Below are positions 17,532 through 25,705 of a DNA stretch of 64,000 nucleotides, in pieces. Each line of letters opens with the position of its first letter. Position 1 is the stretch's first letter. The translations under genes and the position numbers were made by a program. This DNA comes from Phragmitibacter sp965284365. Its GTDB lineage: Bacteria > Verrucomicrobiota > Verrucomicrobiia > Verrucomicrobiales > Verrucomicrobiaceae. The stretch is taken from contig OZ260079.1 of the NCBI GenBank assembly GCA_965284365.1, forward strand, positions 4,154,001 to 4,218,000, given 5' to 3'. The notes below the pieces were generated by a model. That model worked only from the letters and a program-made list of their open reading frames with translations. It did no database searches and had not been told where the DNA came from.

Positions 17532-18176
17532 GTGTGGCGATTGCGTATAGCATTCATAGTTGGCGTCTTCTCCGTTGCTGCCGCTTCGAAGGTATCGGCG
17601 ACGGTGTCGAGAAGCCCTGAACGGCTTACTGCCGACGCGATCGCTGCCTGGTCAAGGATGTATAGCGGTTTGAGGGACGGAAAATTACCGGCAGACTGGA
17701 ATGATTTCAAGGGCTTGTTAGAGGAGCCATTAGAAAACATCATGCCGCATGCGGCACCGGTGAAGAGGTACGCATTTCTATCTCCTCCTCTGCCCCTAAA
17801 TGCCAAGGAAATGGGGATAGCAGAAGTTTTCGCCATCAATCGCAGCGATATTTTCGACACTAATCTTACTTATGATCACTTGGGTTCTATATCAAAACTA
17901 AAGGGCCCTGGCCGGTATGTAATCTACAGAACAGACAAAGAAAAGTTCGGAACATTATGGATGTTGGCTGACGACGTCAAAACGTTGTTTTCCAGCCATC
18001 GCAGGCAACTTCCGGAGCCCGATAGTGAGCCTGAACGGATATGGGTCTTGAGGGCTAGGAAGGCCTCTTATTTTAGAATAGCAATCTATGGAGCTTTGCT
18101 CTGTGGCGCCGCATGGATGGTGCTCTGGAAATGGGGTGCGTTCCGCTTTTTGGCACGACGTAGTCAACAAACCTGA
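17532..18176 (+). CDS. Secreted/membrane-anchored hypothetical protein, second of the pair
   Basis: The 214-residue protein starts at GTG 17532, preceded by AAGGTG as a possible ribosome site (TTG 17541 is an alternative). It has a signal peptide (RIAFIVGVFSVAAASKVSA), a soluble domain with the KRYAFLSPPLPL, INRSDIFD and LKGPGRYVIYRTD motifs shared with the gene at 16772, and a C-terminal membrane helix (IAIYGALLCGAAWMVLWKW). Domain identity is unknown. The tandem arrangement shows local duplication. It ends 16 bp before the beta-helix gene, which may be cotranscribed. Confidence 0.7.
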   Translation: MWRLRIAFIVGVFSVAAASKVSATVSRSPERLTADAIAAWSRMYSGLRDGKLPADWNDFKGLLEEPLENIMPHAAPVKRYAFLSPPLPLNAKEMGIAEVFAINRSDIFDTNLTYDHLGSISKLKGPGRYVIYRTDKEKFGTLWMLADDVKTLFSSHRRQLPEPDSEPERIWVLRARKASYFRIAIYGALLCGAAWMVLWKWGAFRFLARRSQQT

Positions 18177-18192
18177 GGTATGCTGATGCACC

Positions 18193-19302
18193 ATGCATAA
18201 CAGCTTTGCCAACCTGGTTTCTCTCAGTTACTCGGGACTATTTTTCGCTGCTGTGGTATTCGTGAGTTTCTCTGCCAGCCAGGGCGTTGCACAGTCTTCA
18301 GATACAGCAGCATCCGGTCCGCGGGATTATGAAGTCGATCGGCTTGGGCAGGGACCATATAAAACACTCGCCTCTGTAGCGAAGCTGGCTCAGCCAGGAG
18401 ATACCATCCGCATCAAGCCGGGCACTGGGCTTTACCGCGAGATGCTGATGGTGCGGAACTCGGGGACGGAGGCGCAGCCGATCGTGATCGATGGCGGGGG
18501 GAATGTCATCACGGGCTTTGACGAGGTCAAAAAGAGCGACTGGGAAGAGAGGAATGGGCTGTCTTCGTTTCGCCTGAAGGTGTTCCCCTGTGTGATTGCT
18601 TACAAGGGCGAGCGTCTGGTGCAGGACGCGCGGGATACTACAACAAAGTTGTTCACGAAATACGCGACTCTTAATGACGCGAAGGATCGAGTGACGCTGC
18701 TTCCTAATGTCTCAAAGGACGGTTGGGAAGTGTCCGCGAGGATGTCGGTGGTGCAAATCAATGATGTCTCGCATCACATCTACCGGAACATAAAGGCGAG
18801 TGGCGGTGGCAACGATGGCTTCAACCTGCACGGAGTGGGCACGGGTCTCGTGTTCGAGAACATCGAAGGTTATCACAATCTCGATGAGGGTTACTCCAGC
18901 CATGACGGCATCATTTCCACCATCAGACACGGCAAGTTTTGGGGGAATGACAACGGCATTGCCAACTCCTACACACCGAAGGGCGGCAACAGCTTCAGTG
19001 CGCTGAGTACGATCGTGGAGGACACCGATGTCTATGACAATCTGGGATTCGGCATCAATTTGCACGATTGCTCGGCGAGCCTGAAGAATGTGCGTATCTG
19101 GCACAATGGCATGCGGCAATTGATCTTCAACAAGGTGCAGGCGACCTGCGAGAATGTCACGGTGTATACCCCGAAGTATGCGGCGCGTCAGTGGCTCAGC
19201 TACAAGGACTCCATGAACACTGTAAAAATGGTTGCCTACAGTGCGGGTGAAACGGAACTGAAAGGACCGCCGCCTACCGTGCTGGAAGAAGACGCTCCCT
19301 AA
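18193..19302 (+). CDS. Secreted right-handed parallel beta-helix protein
   Basis: The 369-residue protein has a signal peptide (SGLFFAAVVFVSFSASQGVAQ), then PYKTLASVAKLAQPGDTIRIKPG, the typical start of a pectate-lyase-like beta-helix, and successive coils with VIDGGGNVITGF, HHIYRNIKASGGGNDGFNLHG, VFENIEGYHNLDEGYSSHDG and VYDNLGFGINLHDCSASLKNVRIWHN. These DG and N-rich turns fit PF13229-type parallel beta-helices, which bind or cleave polysaccharides. The catalytic residues are not identifiable by eye. It converges on the coiled-coil gene at 19327. Confidence 0.78.
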   Translation: MHNSFANLVSLSYSGLFFAAVVFVSFSASQGVAQSSDTAASGPRDYEVDRLGQGPYKTLASVAKLAQPGDTIRIKPGTGLYREMLMVRNSGTEAQPIVIDGGGNVITGFDEVKKSDWEERNGLSSFRLKVFPCVIAYKGERLVQDARDTTTKLFTKYATLNDAKDRVTLLPNVSKDGWEVSARMSVVQINDVSHHIYRNIKASGGGNDGFNLHGVGTGLVFENIEGYHNLDEGYSSHDGIISTIRHGKFWGNDNGIANSYTPKGGNSFSALSTIVEDTDVYDNLGFGINLHDCSASLKNVRIWHNGMRQLIFNKVQATCENVTVYTPKYAARQWLSYKDSMNTVKMVAYSAGETELKGPPPTVLEEDAP

Positions 19303-19326
19303 TGGAGCGCGTATACCTGTCAGGAC

Positions 19327-19908
19327 TTACTTCTTCTGGGCGCGCTTTAGCTCATCGAGTTCTTCGCGGAGTTTTTTTACTTCTTTGGCCAGATCGATGA
19401 GGAGTTCGTCCCGCAGCGTGTCCGCGTTTTCGGACTGGAGCATACGAAGTCCCTCGTCGCGCTTTTTGAGGAACTCCAGTTTCTGCATTTTAGCATCGAG
19501 CTCACTTTGATTGGCCTCCAGTTTCGCGCGGAGCGCATTCATGGCTTGCGACAACTCTTCCTTACTGATCGGCTTCTTGGCCACATAGGTGCCGGATTCA
19601 ATTTGTGAAATCGCGCTAGCCAGGAGCCGCAGACGGAAAGCGACGGCTTCACTCTGCCATTGGGGCTCTTTCTTTTGCAAGTCTTTGAGGGTCGCTTCGA
19701 CTTCTTTCAACTCCGCGACGGCCTGCTTCTTGGCGGTGTCAGATTGGGGGTCAGCGTTCAGCTTTTCCAAGGTCTTTTGCATCCGGGAGGAAGCATCCAG
19801 GAAGCGATTGCCTGCGTGGGTGGAGGTATCGTCGGCAGCGAAAGTCTGAGTGACTTGACTGCTTGCGAGCATGGTCGCAATCCCTAACAAGCTAAGCAGC
19901 TTTTTCAT
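19327..19908 (-). CDS. Secreted coiled-coil protein, paralogue of the next upstream gene
   Basis: The 193-residue protein has a signal peptide (MKKLLSLLGIATMLASSQVTQTFA) and a mostly helical mature part with a C-terminal coiled coil (ELLIDLAKEVKKLREELDEL). It shares with the gene at 19932-20507 the order NRFLDASSRM, LKEVEATLKDLQKKEPQWQS, AVAFRLRLLASAISQIESGTYVAKK and the Lys-rich end DEL-RA-K. Function is unknown. The pair is arranged head-to-tail with a 23-bp gap, indicating duplication and probable cotranscription. Confidence 0.7.
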   Translation of the reverse strand: MKKLLSLLGIATMLASSQVTQTFAADDTSTHAGNRFLDASSRMQKTLEKLNADPQSDTAKKQAVAELKEVEATLKDLQKKEPQWQSEAVAFRLRLLASAISQIESGTYVAKKPISKEELSQAMNALRAKLEANQSELDAKMQKLEFLKKRDEGLRMLQSENADTLRDELLIDLAKEVKKLREELDELKRAQKK

Positions 19909-19931
19909 GAGCGGGAGGAGTGGGCGGGATT

Positions 19932-20507
19932 TTAATTTTTGGACGCGCGCCGCAATTCGTCCACCTCTGCGCGAAGCTTTTCCAACTCGTTGAAGAGGTC
20001 AATCAAGGTTTCGTCTCGTTGAGAATCTGCTTTTTCGCCTTGCAGCGCGCTCAGCCTTTCACGCTCCTGACTGAGGCTTTTGAATTTCTTAAGCTTCTCA
20101 TCCAACTCTTCTCCCGCTCCCACTTGGGTTGCTTGCTTGGCATCTAGGCCCTTTGCCGCGCCGTCTTTGTTGGTACGTTTCTTCGGGATGTAAGTGCCAG
20201 CCTCCACCTCGGAGATCGTGCCGGACAGCACGCGCAGGCGATAGGCTACCACGTCGGACTGCCACACAGGCTCGTCGTCTTGCAGGGCTCTTACCATGAC
20301 TTCGGCTTCCTTTAATTCAGCGAGCGCCTCCGCAGACTTGGGATCCTTCTCCAGACGTTTCAAGGCTCCTGACATCTGGGAATAAGCGCTAAAAAAGCGA
20401 TCTTCAGGCTTGGCTTTTTTAGTCTCCGCACTGAATGCCTGACTCTCGAGGCAGCCGACGGAGATGGAAACGCACCCTAACAAGACGAGCAGCTTTTTCA
20501 TAGGCAT
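19932..20507 (-). CDS. Secreted coiled-coil protein, tandem paralogue
   Basis: The 191-residue protein begins MPMKKLLVLLGCVSISVGC, a signal peptide with a VGC that could be a lipobox, then EDRFFSAYSQMSGALKRLEKDP, LKEAEVMVRALQDDEPVWQS, VVAYRLRVLSGTISEVEAGTYIPKKR and a coiled-coil end LIDLFNELEKLRAEVDELRRA. It is the duplicate of 19327-19908 and is likely the upstream member of a two-gene transcript. The possible lipidation differs from the partner, which has no Cys at that place. Function is unknown. Confidence 0.7.
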   Translation of the reverse strand: MPMKKLLVLLGCVSISVGCLESQAFSAETKKAKPEDRFFSAYSQMSGALKRLEKDPKSAEALAELKEAEVMVRALQDDEPVWQSDVVAYRLRVLSGTISEVEAGTYIPKKRTNKDGAAKGLDAKQATQVGAGEELDEKLKKFKSLSQERERLSALQGEKADSQRDETLIDLFNELEKLRAEVDELRRASKN

Positions 20508-20526
20508 GAAACGTGAGAACTGAATA

Positions 20527-20607
20527 AAAAAACGCGGGACGGTGGATCACCTCCACTGTTCCCGCGCCATCCATTTCCACGAGACTACCGGAAAACCGGG
20601 AGTCTCG
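20527..20607 (-). terminator. Double hairpin terminator of the dehydrogenase gene
   Basis: On the minus strand after the stop at 20637, an imperfect stem (20580-20607, arms CGAGACT and AGTCTCG with an inner CCGG pair) is followed by a longer one (20533-20566: CGCGGGAAC, then CGGTGGA/TCCACCG-like pairing) and then a run of seven T (AAAAAAA at 20526-20532 on the plus strand). The second hairpin with its T tract is a good rho-independent terminator. Confidence 0.7.
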
Positions 20608-20636
20608 TCAAGCCTCGTTTCAAGGCGCCTACATCA

Positions 20637-21521
20637 TCAGGCATTGCGGCCTTTGAAGGTCAGTTCGGCGATACCGCTCTTGTCGAGTTCGCCCAGGCCG
20701 AGTTTCACCATCTTTTGATACTGCGCTTCAGTGGCGGTATTGAGAGGGAGATTCAGTCCCTGTTCTTTGGCGACTGAGCCGGCGATGCCGCTGTCCTTCG
20801 CTGCGTGGGCGGCGCTGAACCAGCAATCGTGACTACGGTTCACCATGTCTTCACCATCGGTTTCGAGAACGCGGGAGTTCGCGCCGGTCTGGCTGAAGAC
20901 TTCGCGGATCATGTTCAAATCATGCCCTAGGGAATCAGCGAGGCCCAGGCCTTCCGCGAGACCGGCGGTGTTGATGTTCATGACCATGTTCACCAGCGCT
21001 TTCACTTCCGCGGCGCGGCCGGGGCCACCGATGAAGCGGCGGTTCAGGCTGATGTCTTCGACGATCTTCTGCACGCTCTTGTAGGTGCCTTCGTCACCGG
21101 CGAGCATGAGGTAAAGTTTGCCTTCACGCGCGTGGCTGATGCTAGAGGCCATGCAGGCTTCCAGGGAACTCGCGCCGGCTTTCTCTGCAGCGGCGAAGAC
21201 TTCGCGGTGGATACCTGGGGTCACCGTGGCGCAGTTGATGAAGACTTTGCCTTTGGCATTCACCAGGAGATTGTCGCTGCCTTCCAGAAAGACGGTGCGC
21301 ATGGCGGCATCATCCGTGACGACCGTGAAGATGACGTCGGCGCTGGCGGTGACATCGGCGAGCGACGTGGCGTGTTTGCAACCCAGTTCTTCGGCCAGCT
21401 TTTTGGCGCCTTCCGTGTAGACGTCATAGACGGCGGTGACTTTGTATCCGCAATCCTGCAGGCGGCGGGCCATATTGGCGCCCATGCGTCCGACTCCAAC
21501 GAAAGAAATGGTCTGGCTCAT
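20637..21521 (-). CDS. NAD(P)-dependent beta-hydroxyacid dehydrogenase (3-hydroxyisobutyrate dehydrogenase family)
   Basis: The 294-residue enzyme starts MSQTISFVGVGRMGANMARRLQ, the Rossmann GxGxMG motif of the family. It has SLEACMASSISHAREGKLYLMLAGD (substrate-binding site region), the catalytic Lys region GGPGRAAEVKALVNMVMNIN and the helical C-terminal dimerisation domain. The frame runs 41 codons further upstream, but that part lacks family similarity, so ATG 21521 is the start. Relatives oxidise 3-hydroxyisobutyrate, tartronate semialdehyde or related beta-hydroxyacids. The exact substrate is unknown. Confidence 0.88.
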   Translation of the reverse strand: MSQTISFVGVGRMGANMARRLQDCGYKVTAVYDVYTEGAKKLAEELGCKHATSLADVTASADVIFTVVTDDAAMRTVFLEGSDNLLVNAKGKVFINCATVTPGIHREVFAAAEKAGASSLEACMASSISHAREGKLYLMLAGDEGTYKSVQKIVEDISLNRRFIGGPGRAAEVKALVNMVMNINTAGLAEGLGLADSLGHDLNMIREVFSQTGANSRVLETDGEDMVNRSHDCWFSAAHAAKDSGIAGSVAKEQGLNLPLNTATEAQYQKMVKLGLGELDKSGIAELTFKGRNA

Positions 21522-21679
21522 AGTGATAAAGTAGGTGTTTGGCTTGTAGGTTTGGTTGTGACTTGGAGTGAGGAAAATGAATGCGTGTGCGTAATTGAAG
21601 ACTAATGCTTGCAGGTAGTCACGCGCGCGCTTGAAGGCATACAATAGACGGCAGAAAAGGTCGGATTATTCTTTTTGGC

Positions 21680-21991
21680 CTACAAATCTTCATCCGCATG
21701 GTAGAAGCAAAGTCCTGGAAGTTTCCACGGAAAGATCGCCTTCCACCAAGGTATGATGAAAACCTTTTCTATCTCAGTTTTCGGACGCAGACCATGGTGA
21801 TGCGCCGACACAAAAATATCTCGCATTTCAGGGTCGGTATCGAATTCTTTCATGATCTTTTCGAAAGCTTCTCCGGATGTTTCCGCATTTGCCCTCCGGC
21901 TTGTGTAGAACCCAATGCACGGGGTTGAAGATTCCTCTCCCACCTCCATATGGATGCCTGTGGTGTGCAGAAGAATCTGAAAGGTTGGCAT
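21680..21991 (-). CDS. Small hypothetical protein
   Basis: The 103-residue protein has no signal peptide or membrane helix. It begins MPTFQILLHTTGIHMEVGEE, has a GFYTSRRANAETSGEAFEKIMKEF segment that resembles a small family with GFFTTRxVxAxxxxEA, and ends with a Trp-rich PWWKAIFPWKLPGLCFYHADEDL. I recognise no function. It has a codon pattern compatible with a gene and sits alone between the dehydrogenase and MBL genes. Confidence 0.5.
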   Translation of the reverse strand: MPTFQILLHTTGIHMEVGEESSTPCIGFYTSRRANAETSGEAFEKIMKEFDTDPEMRDIFVSAHHHGLRPKTEIEKVFIIPWWKAIFPWKLPGLCFYHADEDL

Positions 21992-22046
21992 CGTGCGACT
22001 ATTGGGCCGAGCACCGCTTAGCCTGCCGACATGGGTTCAAGATCGG

Positions 22047-22859
22047 CTACTTATACTCAGGATAAAATGGATTGTGCTCCTTCTCTTCGCCCACGGTGGT
22101 GAGCGGGCCATGGCCGGGGCAGACGACCGTATCGCTCGGCAGTGAGAAAATCTCCTGGCGGTTGGTCCGCAGGGCATCCGCATAGGAGATCATGCCGCCG
22201 CCCATGGAACTGGCGAAAAGGGCATCGCCCACGATGGCGACAGGATGCGCCAAGCCGCGGATCACGAAGGTCACACCACCACGGGAATGACCCCAGGTCT
22301 GGCGGGTGTGGATGGTGAGATTGCCCAGGAAAAATTCTTTACCGCAGTCAAAAAGATCCGCGCCCTGCCAGGGTTCGCGTGCGCACGCGTGCAGCGGCTC
22401 GCGATTCTTCCGCAGCGTGCTCAGGTCAGCCACGTGATCGCCATGAGTGTGTGTGAGGTAGACGTCTTTCAGCGTGAGGTCGTGCTCCTTGAGTGCAGCG
22501 AGCATGGGCTGGGCATCCGCGCCGGAGTCAAAGGCGGCGGCTTCACGCGTTTCCGGATCATAGACGATGTAGCTGTTCACCGTCATGTCGTCGTAGTTGG
22601 TATTGATCTGGATAAGGCCTCTGAGCGCCACGGGTGTGGGCTTCCAGGATTTGCGCGCCATGATGACCAAGGCGCCTGCATGCAGATGCAGCACTGGCGC
22701 CACGGCACGCAGCACGGGTTCATCCACCTTGCCGTCTTTCACCTCGGCCAGCGCTCCCACGCTGATGCCCGCCCGGGAGGCCAGGGTCTCATCCGTCAGA
22801 CCGAGGCCGCGCTGGGCTTTGCTGACGACATCATTAAACAAGTCTTCGAGCGGAATCAT
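22047..22859 (-). CDS. MBL-fold hydrolase with N-terminal HTH-like segment
   Basis: The 270-residue protein has a predicted XRE-type HTH at residues 8-60 (LTDETLASRAGISVGALAEVKDGKVDEPVLRAVAPVL) fused to a glyoxalase II-like metallo-beta-lactamase domain. The latter shows YLTHTHGDHVADL (HxHxDH), the further ligands in TWGHSRGG and VGDALFASSMGGG, and CPGHGP at the C-terminus. Related hydrolases process thioesters such as S-lactoylglutathione or persulfides. The HTH suggests either DNA binding or a degenerate dimerisation domain. It is divergent from nothing and followed by the cyclophilin gene's terminator upstream. Confidence 0.82.
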   Translation of the reverse strand: MIPLEDLFNDVVSKAQRGLGLTDETLASRAGISVGALAEVKDGKVDEPVLRAVAPVLHLHAGALVIMARKSWKPTPVALRGLIQINTNYDDMTVNSYIVYDPETREAAAFDSGADAQPMLAALKEHDLTLKDVYLTHTHGDHVADLSTLRKNREPLHACAREPWQGADLFDCGKEFFLGNLTIHTRQTWGHSRGGVTFVIRGLAHPVAIVGDALFASSMGGGMISYADALRTNRQEIFSLPSDTVVCPGHGPLTTVGEEKEHNPFYPEYK

Positions 22860-22935
22860 AAAAGTGAGAAGCGAGGTGCGAAGTGTGTGTGCGCGGTGGC
22901 AGGGTGGGGGGGAAAGAGGAAGAGAAGGAAGAAAA

Positions 22936-22967
22936 AGAAAGGCCGGAGCATGATGCCCCGGCCTTAA
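22936..22967 (-). terminator. Rho-independent terminator of the cyclophilin gene
   Basis: On the minus strand: AAGGCCGGGGCATCATGCTCCGGCCTTTCTTTTTC, i.e. a GGCCGG-rich stem (arms at 22940-22946 and 22957-22965) followed by a T-rich tract, located about 25 bp after the stop codon at 22989. Confidence 0.8.
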
Positions 22968-22988
22968 ATTGGTCCGGGCAGAGACTGC

Positions 22989-23579
22989 TTATTTACCCAG
23001 AGCTTTGTTCCATTCGGCGATGCGATCTTTCTTGTCTTCGAAGAGGGCATCGGTCGAATCCTTGATGGTGATGCTCTCGATCTTGTCACCCTGACGGATG
23101 GCGTCCACCACGTCCTGGCCCTTGGTCACGGCGCCAAAGACGCTGTGTTTCCCATCGAGGTGAGGGGTTGGGCCGTGGGTAATGAAGAACTGGCTGCCAT
23201 TGGTGCGTGGGCCGGCGTTCGCCATGCTCAGGATGCCTGCTTTGTTGTGACGAAGGCTGGCGTCAAATTCATCTTCGAACTTGTAGCCCGGGCCACCACT
23301 GCCAGTGCCGGTCGGGTCACCACCCTGGATCATGAAGTTCGCGATCACGCGGTGGAACTTGATGCCATCATAGTAGCCCTTCGAGGCGAGGTTCAGAAAG
23401 CTGGCGGCGGTCACGGGAACTTTGGAGGCATAGACCACGATGTCGATGTCGCCCTTGTTGGTTTTGATGGTAATATTGATGTCAGACACGGATTTTGTTG
23501 CTTGAGCTGCCACAGCGCCGGCCAGACCGAGAATGGTCATGGCAGTAACGGCGGCACGGCTGAGGAAGTTTGATTTCAT
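22989..23579 (-). CDS. Secreted cyclophilin-type peptidyl-prolyl isomerase
   Basis: The 196-residue protein starts MKSNFLSRAAVTAMTILGLAGAVAAQA, a signal peptide. The cyclophilin fold follows: KTNKGDIDIVVYASKVPVTAASFL, the active-site motif YDGIKFHRVIANFMIQGGDPTGTGSGGPGYKFEDEF (catalytic Arg in FHR and the Gln/Gly loop), SMANAGPRTNGSQFFITHGPTPHLDGKHSVFG. These are the cyclosporin-binding and catalytic elements. It catalyses proline isomerisation for folding in the periplasm. ATG 23579 is preferred to the earlier in-frame ATG at 23597 because it places the signal peptide at the start. It is divergent from lipA. Confidence 0.95.
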   Translation of the reverse strand: MKSNFLSRAAVTAMTILGLAGAVAAQATKSVSDINITIKTNKGDIDIVVYASKVPVTAASFLNLASKGYYDGIKFHRVIANFMIQGGDPTGTGSGGPGYKFEDEFDASLRHNKAGILSMANAGPRTNGSQFFITHGPTPHLDGKHSVFGAVTKGQDVVDAIRQGDKIESITIKDSTDALFEDKKDRIAEWNKALGK

Positions 23580-23714
23580 GAAGAGGGATTGCAGCATGGA
23601 GTGTAGTACGGCGCAAGGGAAAAGGGCTTTTCACAGCCCGGCGCGCCGTTGACCCGGACTGCATCTCATCATTGCAATTCGGCGTATCCAGACCACACTG
23701 GCCCTGCTTATTTC

Positions 23715-24617
23715 ATGACTCCGAAGATCGATCCCGCCCTGCACACGGAAAAGAAACCGGACTGGATCCGTGTGAAACTGCCGCGCGACCCGGTTTTCTG
23801 GAGCACGAAGGCCCTCATTTCGGACCTGAAACTGCACACCGTCTGCGAGGAAGCCCAATGCCCGAACCGCTGGGAGTGCTGGAGCCAGGGCACCGCGACT
23901 TTCATGATCGCGGGTGACCGCTGCACCCGTGCCTGCGGCTTCTGCGCCGTGAAAACGGCCAAACCCTTCGCGCTGGAAGCCGATGAGCCTCAACGCGTGG
24001 CGACGGCCGTGAAGCGCATGAAGCTGAAACACATCGTCATCACCGCCGTGGCGCGGGACGATGTCCCGGACGGTGGCGCCGAGCATTTTGCTCAGACAAT
24101 CGAGGCGGTCCGCGCCATTCAGCCCGGGATTGTGATCGAGATCCTCGTCCCGGATTTCAATGATAAGGACGACGCGCTCATGACCGTGATGCAGGCGAAG
24201 CCCGATATCTTTAATCACAACCTGGAGACGGTGGAGCGCCTCACCCCGCTGGTCCGCAGCCGGGCCAAATACGATCGCAGTCTGCACGTGCTGAAGCGCG
24301 CCAAAGAAATGGCCGTGGAGCTCGGTGGCAAAGTTGCCACAAAAAGCGGCCTCATGCTTGGCCTCGGCGAAACCGAGCCGGAATTGTTTCAGGCCATGGA
24401 CGACCTTCTGGAGCACGGGGTGACGGTATTGACCCTCGGTCAGTATTTGCGTCCGTCGCCGCAGCATCTGCCCGTGGTGAGCTATGTGCACCCGGACACG
24501 TTTGAAAATTACAAGCAGATCGCCCGAAACAAGGGCTTCCGGCATGTGGCCAGTGCGCCACTCGTTCGGAGTAGCTATCACGCGGCGGATTTCAAGCCAG
24601 AGTTGGATCTGGATTGA
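23715..24617 (+). CDS. lipA: Lipoyl synthase
   Basis: The 300-residue radical-SAM enzyme inserts two sulfurs into protein-bound octanoyl groups to form lipoyl cofactors. The auxiliary [4Fe-4S] Cys motif is VCEEAQCPNRWECW (Cys44, Cys49, Cys55) and the radical-SAM motif is CTRACGFC (Cys70, Cys74, Cys77). Later marks are ITAVARDDVPDGGAEHF, TKSGLMLGLGETEPEL and the C-terminal Ser ligand in APLVRSSYHA. ATG 23715 is chosen because the upstream 22 codons overlap the promoter of the divergent cyclophilin gene and are not LipA-like. No lipB lies beside it. A degenerate fragment of this gene type lies about 1 kb downstream. Confidence 0.97.
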   Translation: MTPKIDPALHTEKKPDWIRVKLPRDPVFWSTKALISDLKLHTVCEEAQCPNRWECWSQGTATFMIAGDRCTRACGFCAVKTAKPFALEADEPQRVATAVKRMKLKHIVITAVARDDVPDGGAEHFAQTIEAVRAIQPGIVIEILVPDFNDKDDALMTVMQAKPDIFNHNLETVERLTPLVRSRAKYDRSLHVLKRAKEMAVELGGKVATKSGLMLGLGETEPELFQAMDDLLEHGVTVLTLGQYLRPSPQHLPVVSYVHPDTFENYKQIARNKGFRHVASAPLVRSSYHAADFKPELDLD

Positions 24618-24702
24618 TGAAGTGTCGGTCAGATCAGGCATCTGCTGCCCGTGCTTTTTGGAGGCTAATGCTCAAGGGGGAATTTGATCGGCATATAAGA
24701 AA

Positions 24703-25401
24703 ATGATCACGGAACAAAATGCCGTCGCGCTGGCCAAGGAGTTAAACTTTCTCCTTTGGACAGTCGACACGACTGTCGCCGTCGAGGCCGATCTCGCAGG
24801 AGTTCAAAAGACAGGGAGCGAGACCATCCGAAAAAAAGCGAACATGCAGTGGGAAGCCCACGCGCTGATTTGCTCCGCCTTGGTGTTGAGAAGCGAGGAG
24901 CAGGTGGTGAGACGTGCCGGCAGCGCCCTGGTGGTTTACCCTGAACTTCCCAGAAAGGATCGACCCCATCTGCTCCTGAGCCATGGTTGGATCGTGGCAA
25001 ATGCCGGGCTTATTGATCTCAGTTTGAATCTGGCGCCCTTATCCGGGCACAAGCCAATTGTTTTTGAGAACAAGAACCTGCCAGATCCTAGTTGGAAGGT
25101 GGTTTTCAGGGATGACGTCGCTCAGATTTTTGAAGCCGCTACGAAGTCTCACGCCGGAGGGAAGCCTGGGGTATTTTACGTGACGAGCACGAGGAAAGTC
25201 CTCACTCGCGAAGAAGTCGCGGTGGATCTCAAAGACGTTTTCCCTGCGGCGGAAAAACTTGGAATTTCACTCCAGTATCTGCAAGTGTTTGACCACTGCG
25301 AGAAGCTATTATCGGGCGCAGAGACCTTGTCTTTATCGCATCTGCCGCAGGAAGAAGCTTGGCGAGAGTTGGCGGCACGTGACGTGGCGGATTTTGAGTG
25401 A
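24703..25401 (+). CDS. Hypothetical protein
   Basis: The 232-residue protein has no signal peptide or membrane helix. Residues 1-90 are mainly helical; the middle has RPHLLLSHGWIVANAGLIDLSL and a NLPDPSWKVVFRDD segment; the C-terminal 100 residues are alpha/beta. I do not recognise a family or catalytic motif. It is separated from lipA by 85 bp on the same strand, so cotranscription is possible but not shown. Confidence 0.55.
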   Translation: MITEQNAVALAKELNFLLWTVDTTVAVEADLAGVQKTGSETIRKKANMQWEAHALICSALVLRSEEQVVRRAGSALVVYPELPRKDRPHLLLSHGWIVANAGLIDLSLNLAPLSGHKPIVFENKNLPDPSWKVVFRDDVAQIFEAATKSHAGGKPGVFYVTSTRKVLTREEVAVDLKDVFPAAEKLGISLQYLQVFDHCEKLLSGAETLSLSHLPQEEAWRELAARDVADFE

Positions 25402-25547
25402 GAGAAGTTGGCTTGAGGTTATGCTTTTAGAGCTGGTATGAATCGCGCCTTGGCGCTCCTGATTTGCTGCGCAAGGCGTCGCTTTACTAGGAATTAGGCC
25501 ACGATATATTGGGCTGTTGTTCCTGAATTATAGGGCCAAGCCGCTAT

Positions 25548-25668
25548 GAGAAGCAGCGTCATGCTGGACTTCGGTGAGACGAAGCAGGGCCTGTTTTAGG
25601 GCATGGATGACCCCCTGGATCGCAGTGTGACGGTGTGATCCATGGTCGAGAGTTGTGTCCTTCCCCCA
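25548..25668 (+). pseudogene. Relic of a lipA gene (residues about 210-250)
   Basis: From 25561 the sequence reads MLDFGETKQGLF, TAG, GMDDPLDRSVTV, TGA; intact LipA reads MLGLGETEPELFQAMDDLLEHGVTV from 24354. Over 75 ungapped bases I count 54 identities (72%) and 14 of 25 identical residues. With a one-base gap similarity continues to about 25668 (the GQYLRPSP region). In-frame stops show it is dead. The remainder of 25402-25705 contains no gene I can support. Confidence 0.7.
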
Positions 25669-25705
25669 TGAAGTTAGCGGCGTCGCCCAGTATCAAGGAG
25701 GAGAG

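Noticed and set aside
22245..22967. 240-codon plus-strand frame opposite the MBL gene
   Set aside because: Antisense to an MBL domain with all metal ligands; it also runs through the terminator of the cyclophilin gene.
23631..24641. 336-codon minus-strand frame opposite lipA
   Set aside because: It is longer than lipA but lies antisense to a gene with intact iron-sulfur cluster motifs, and its translation has no recognisable domain; it is a shadow of GC-rich codon use.
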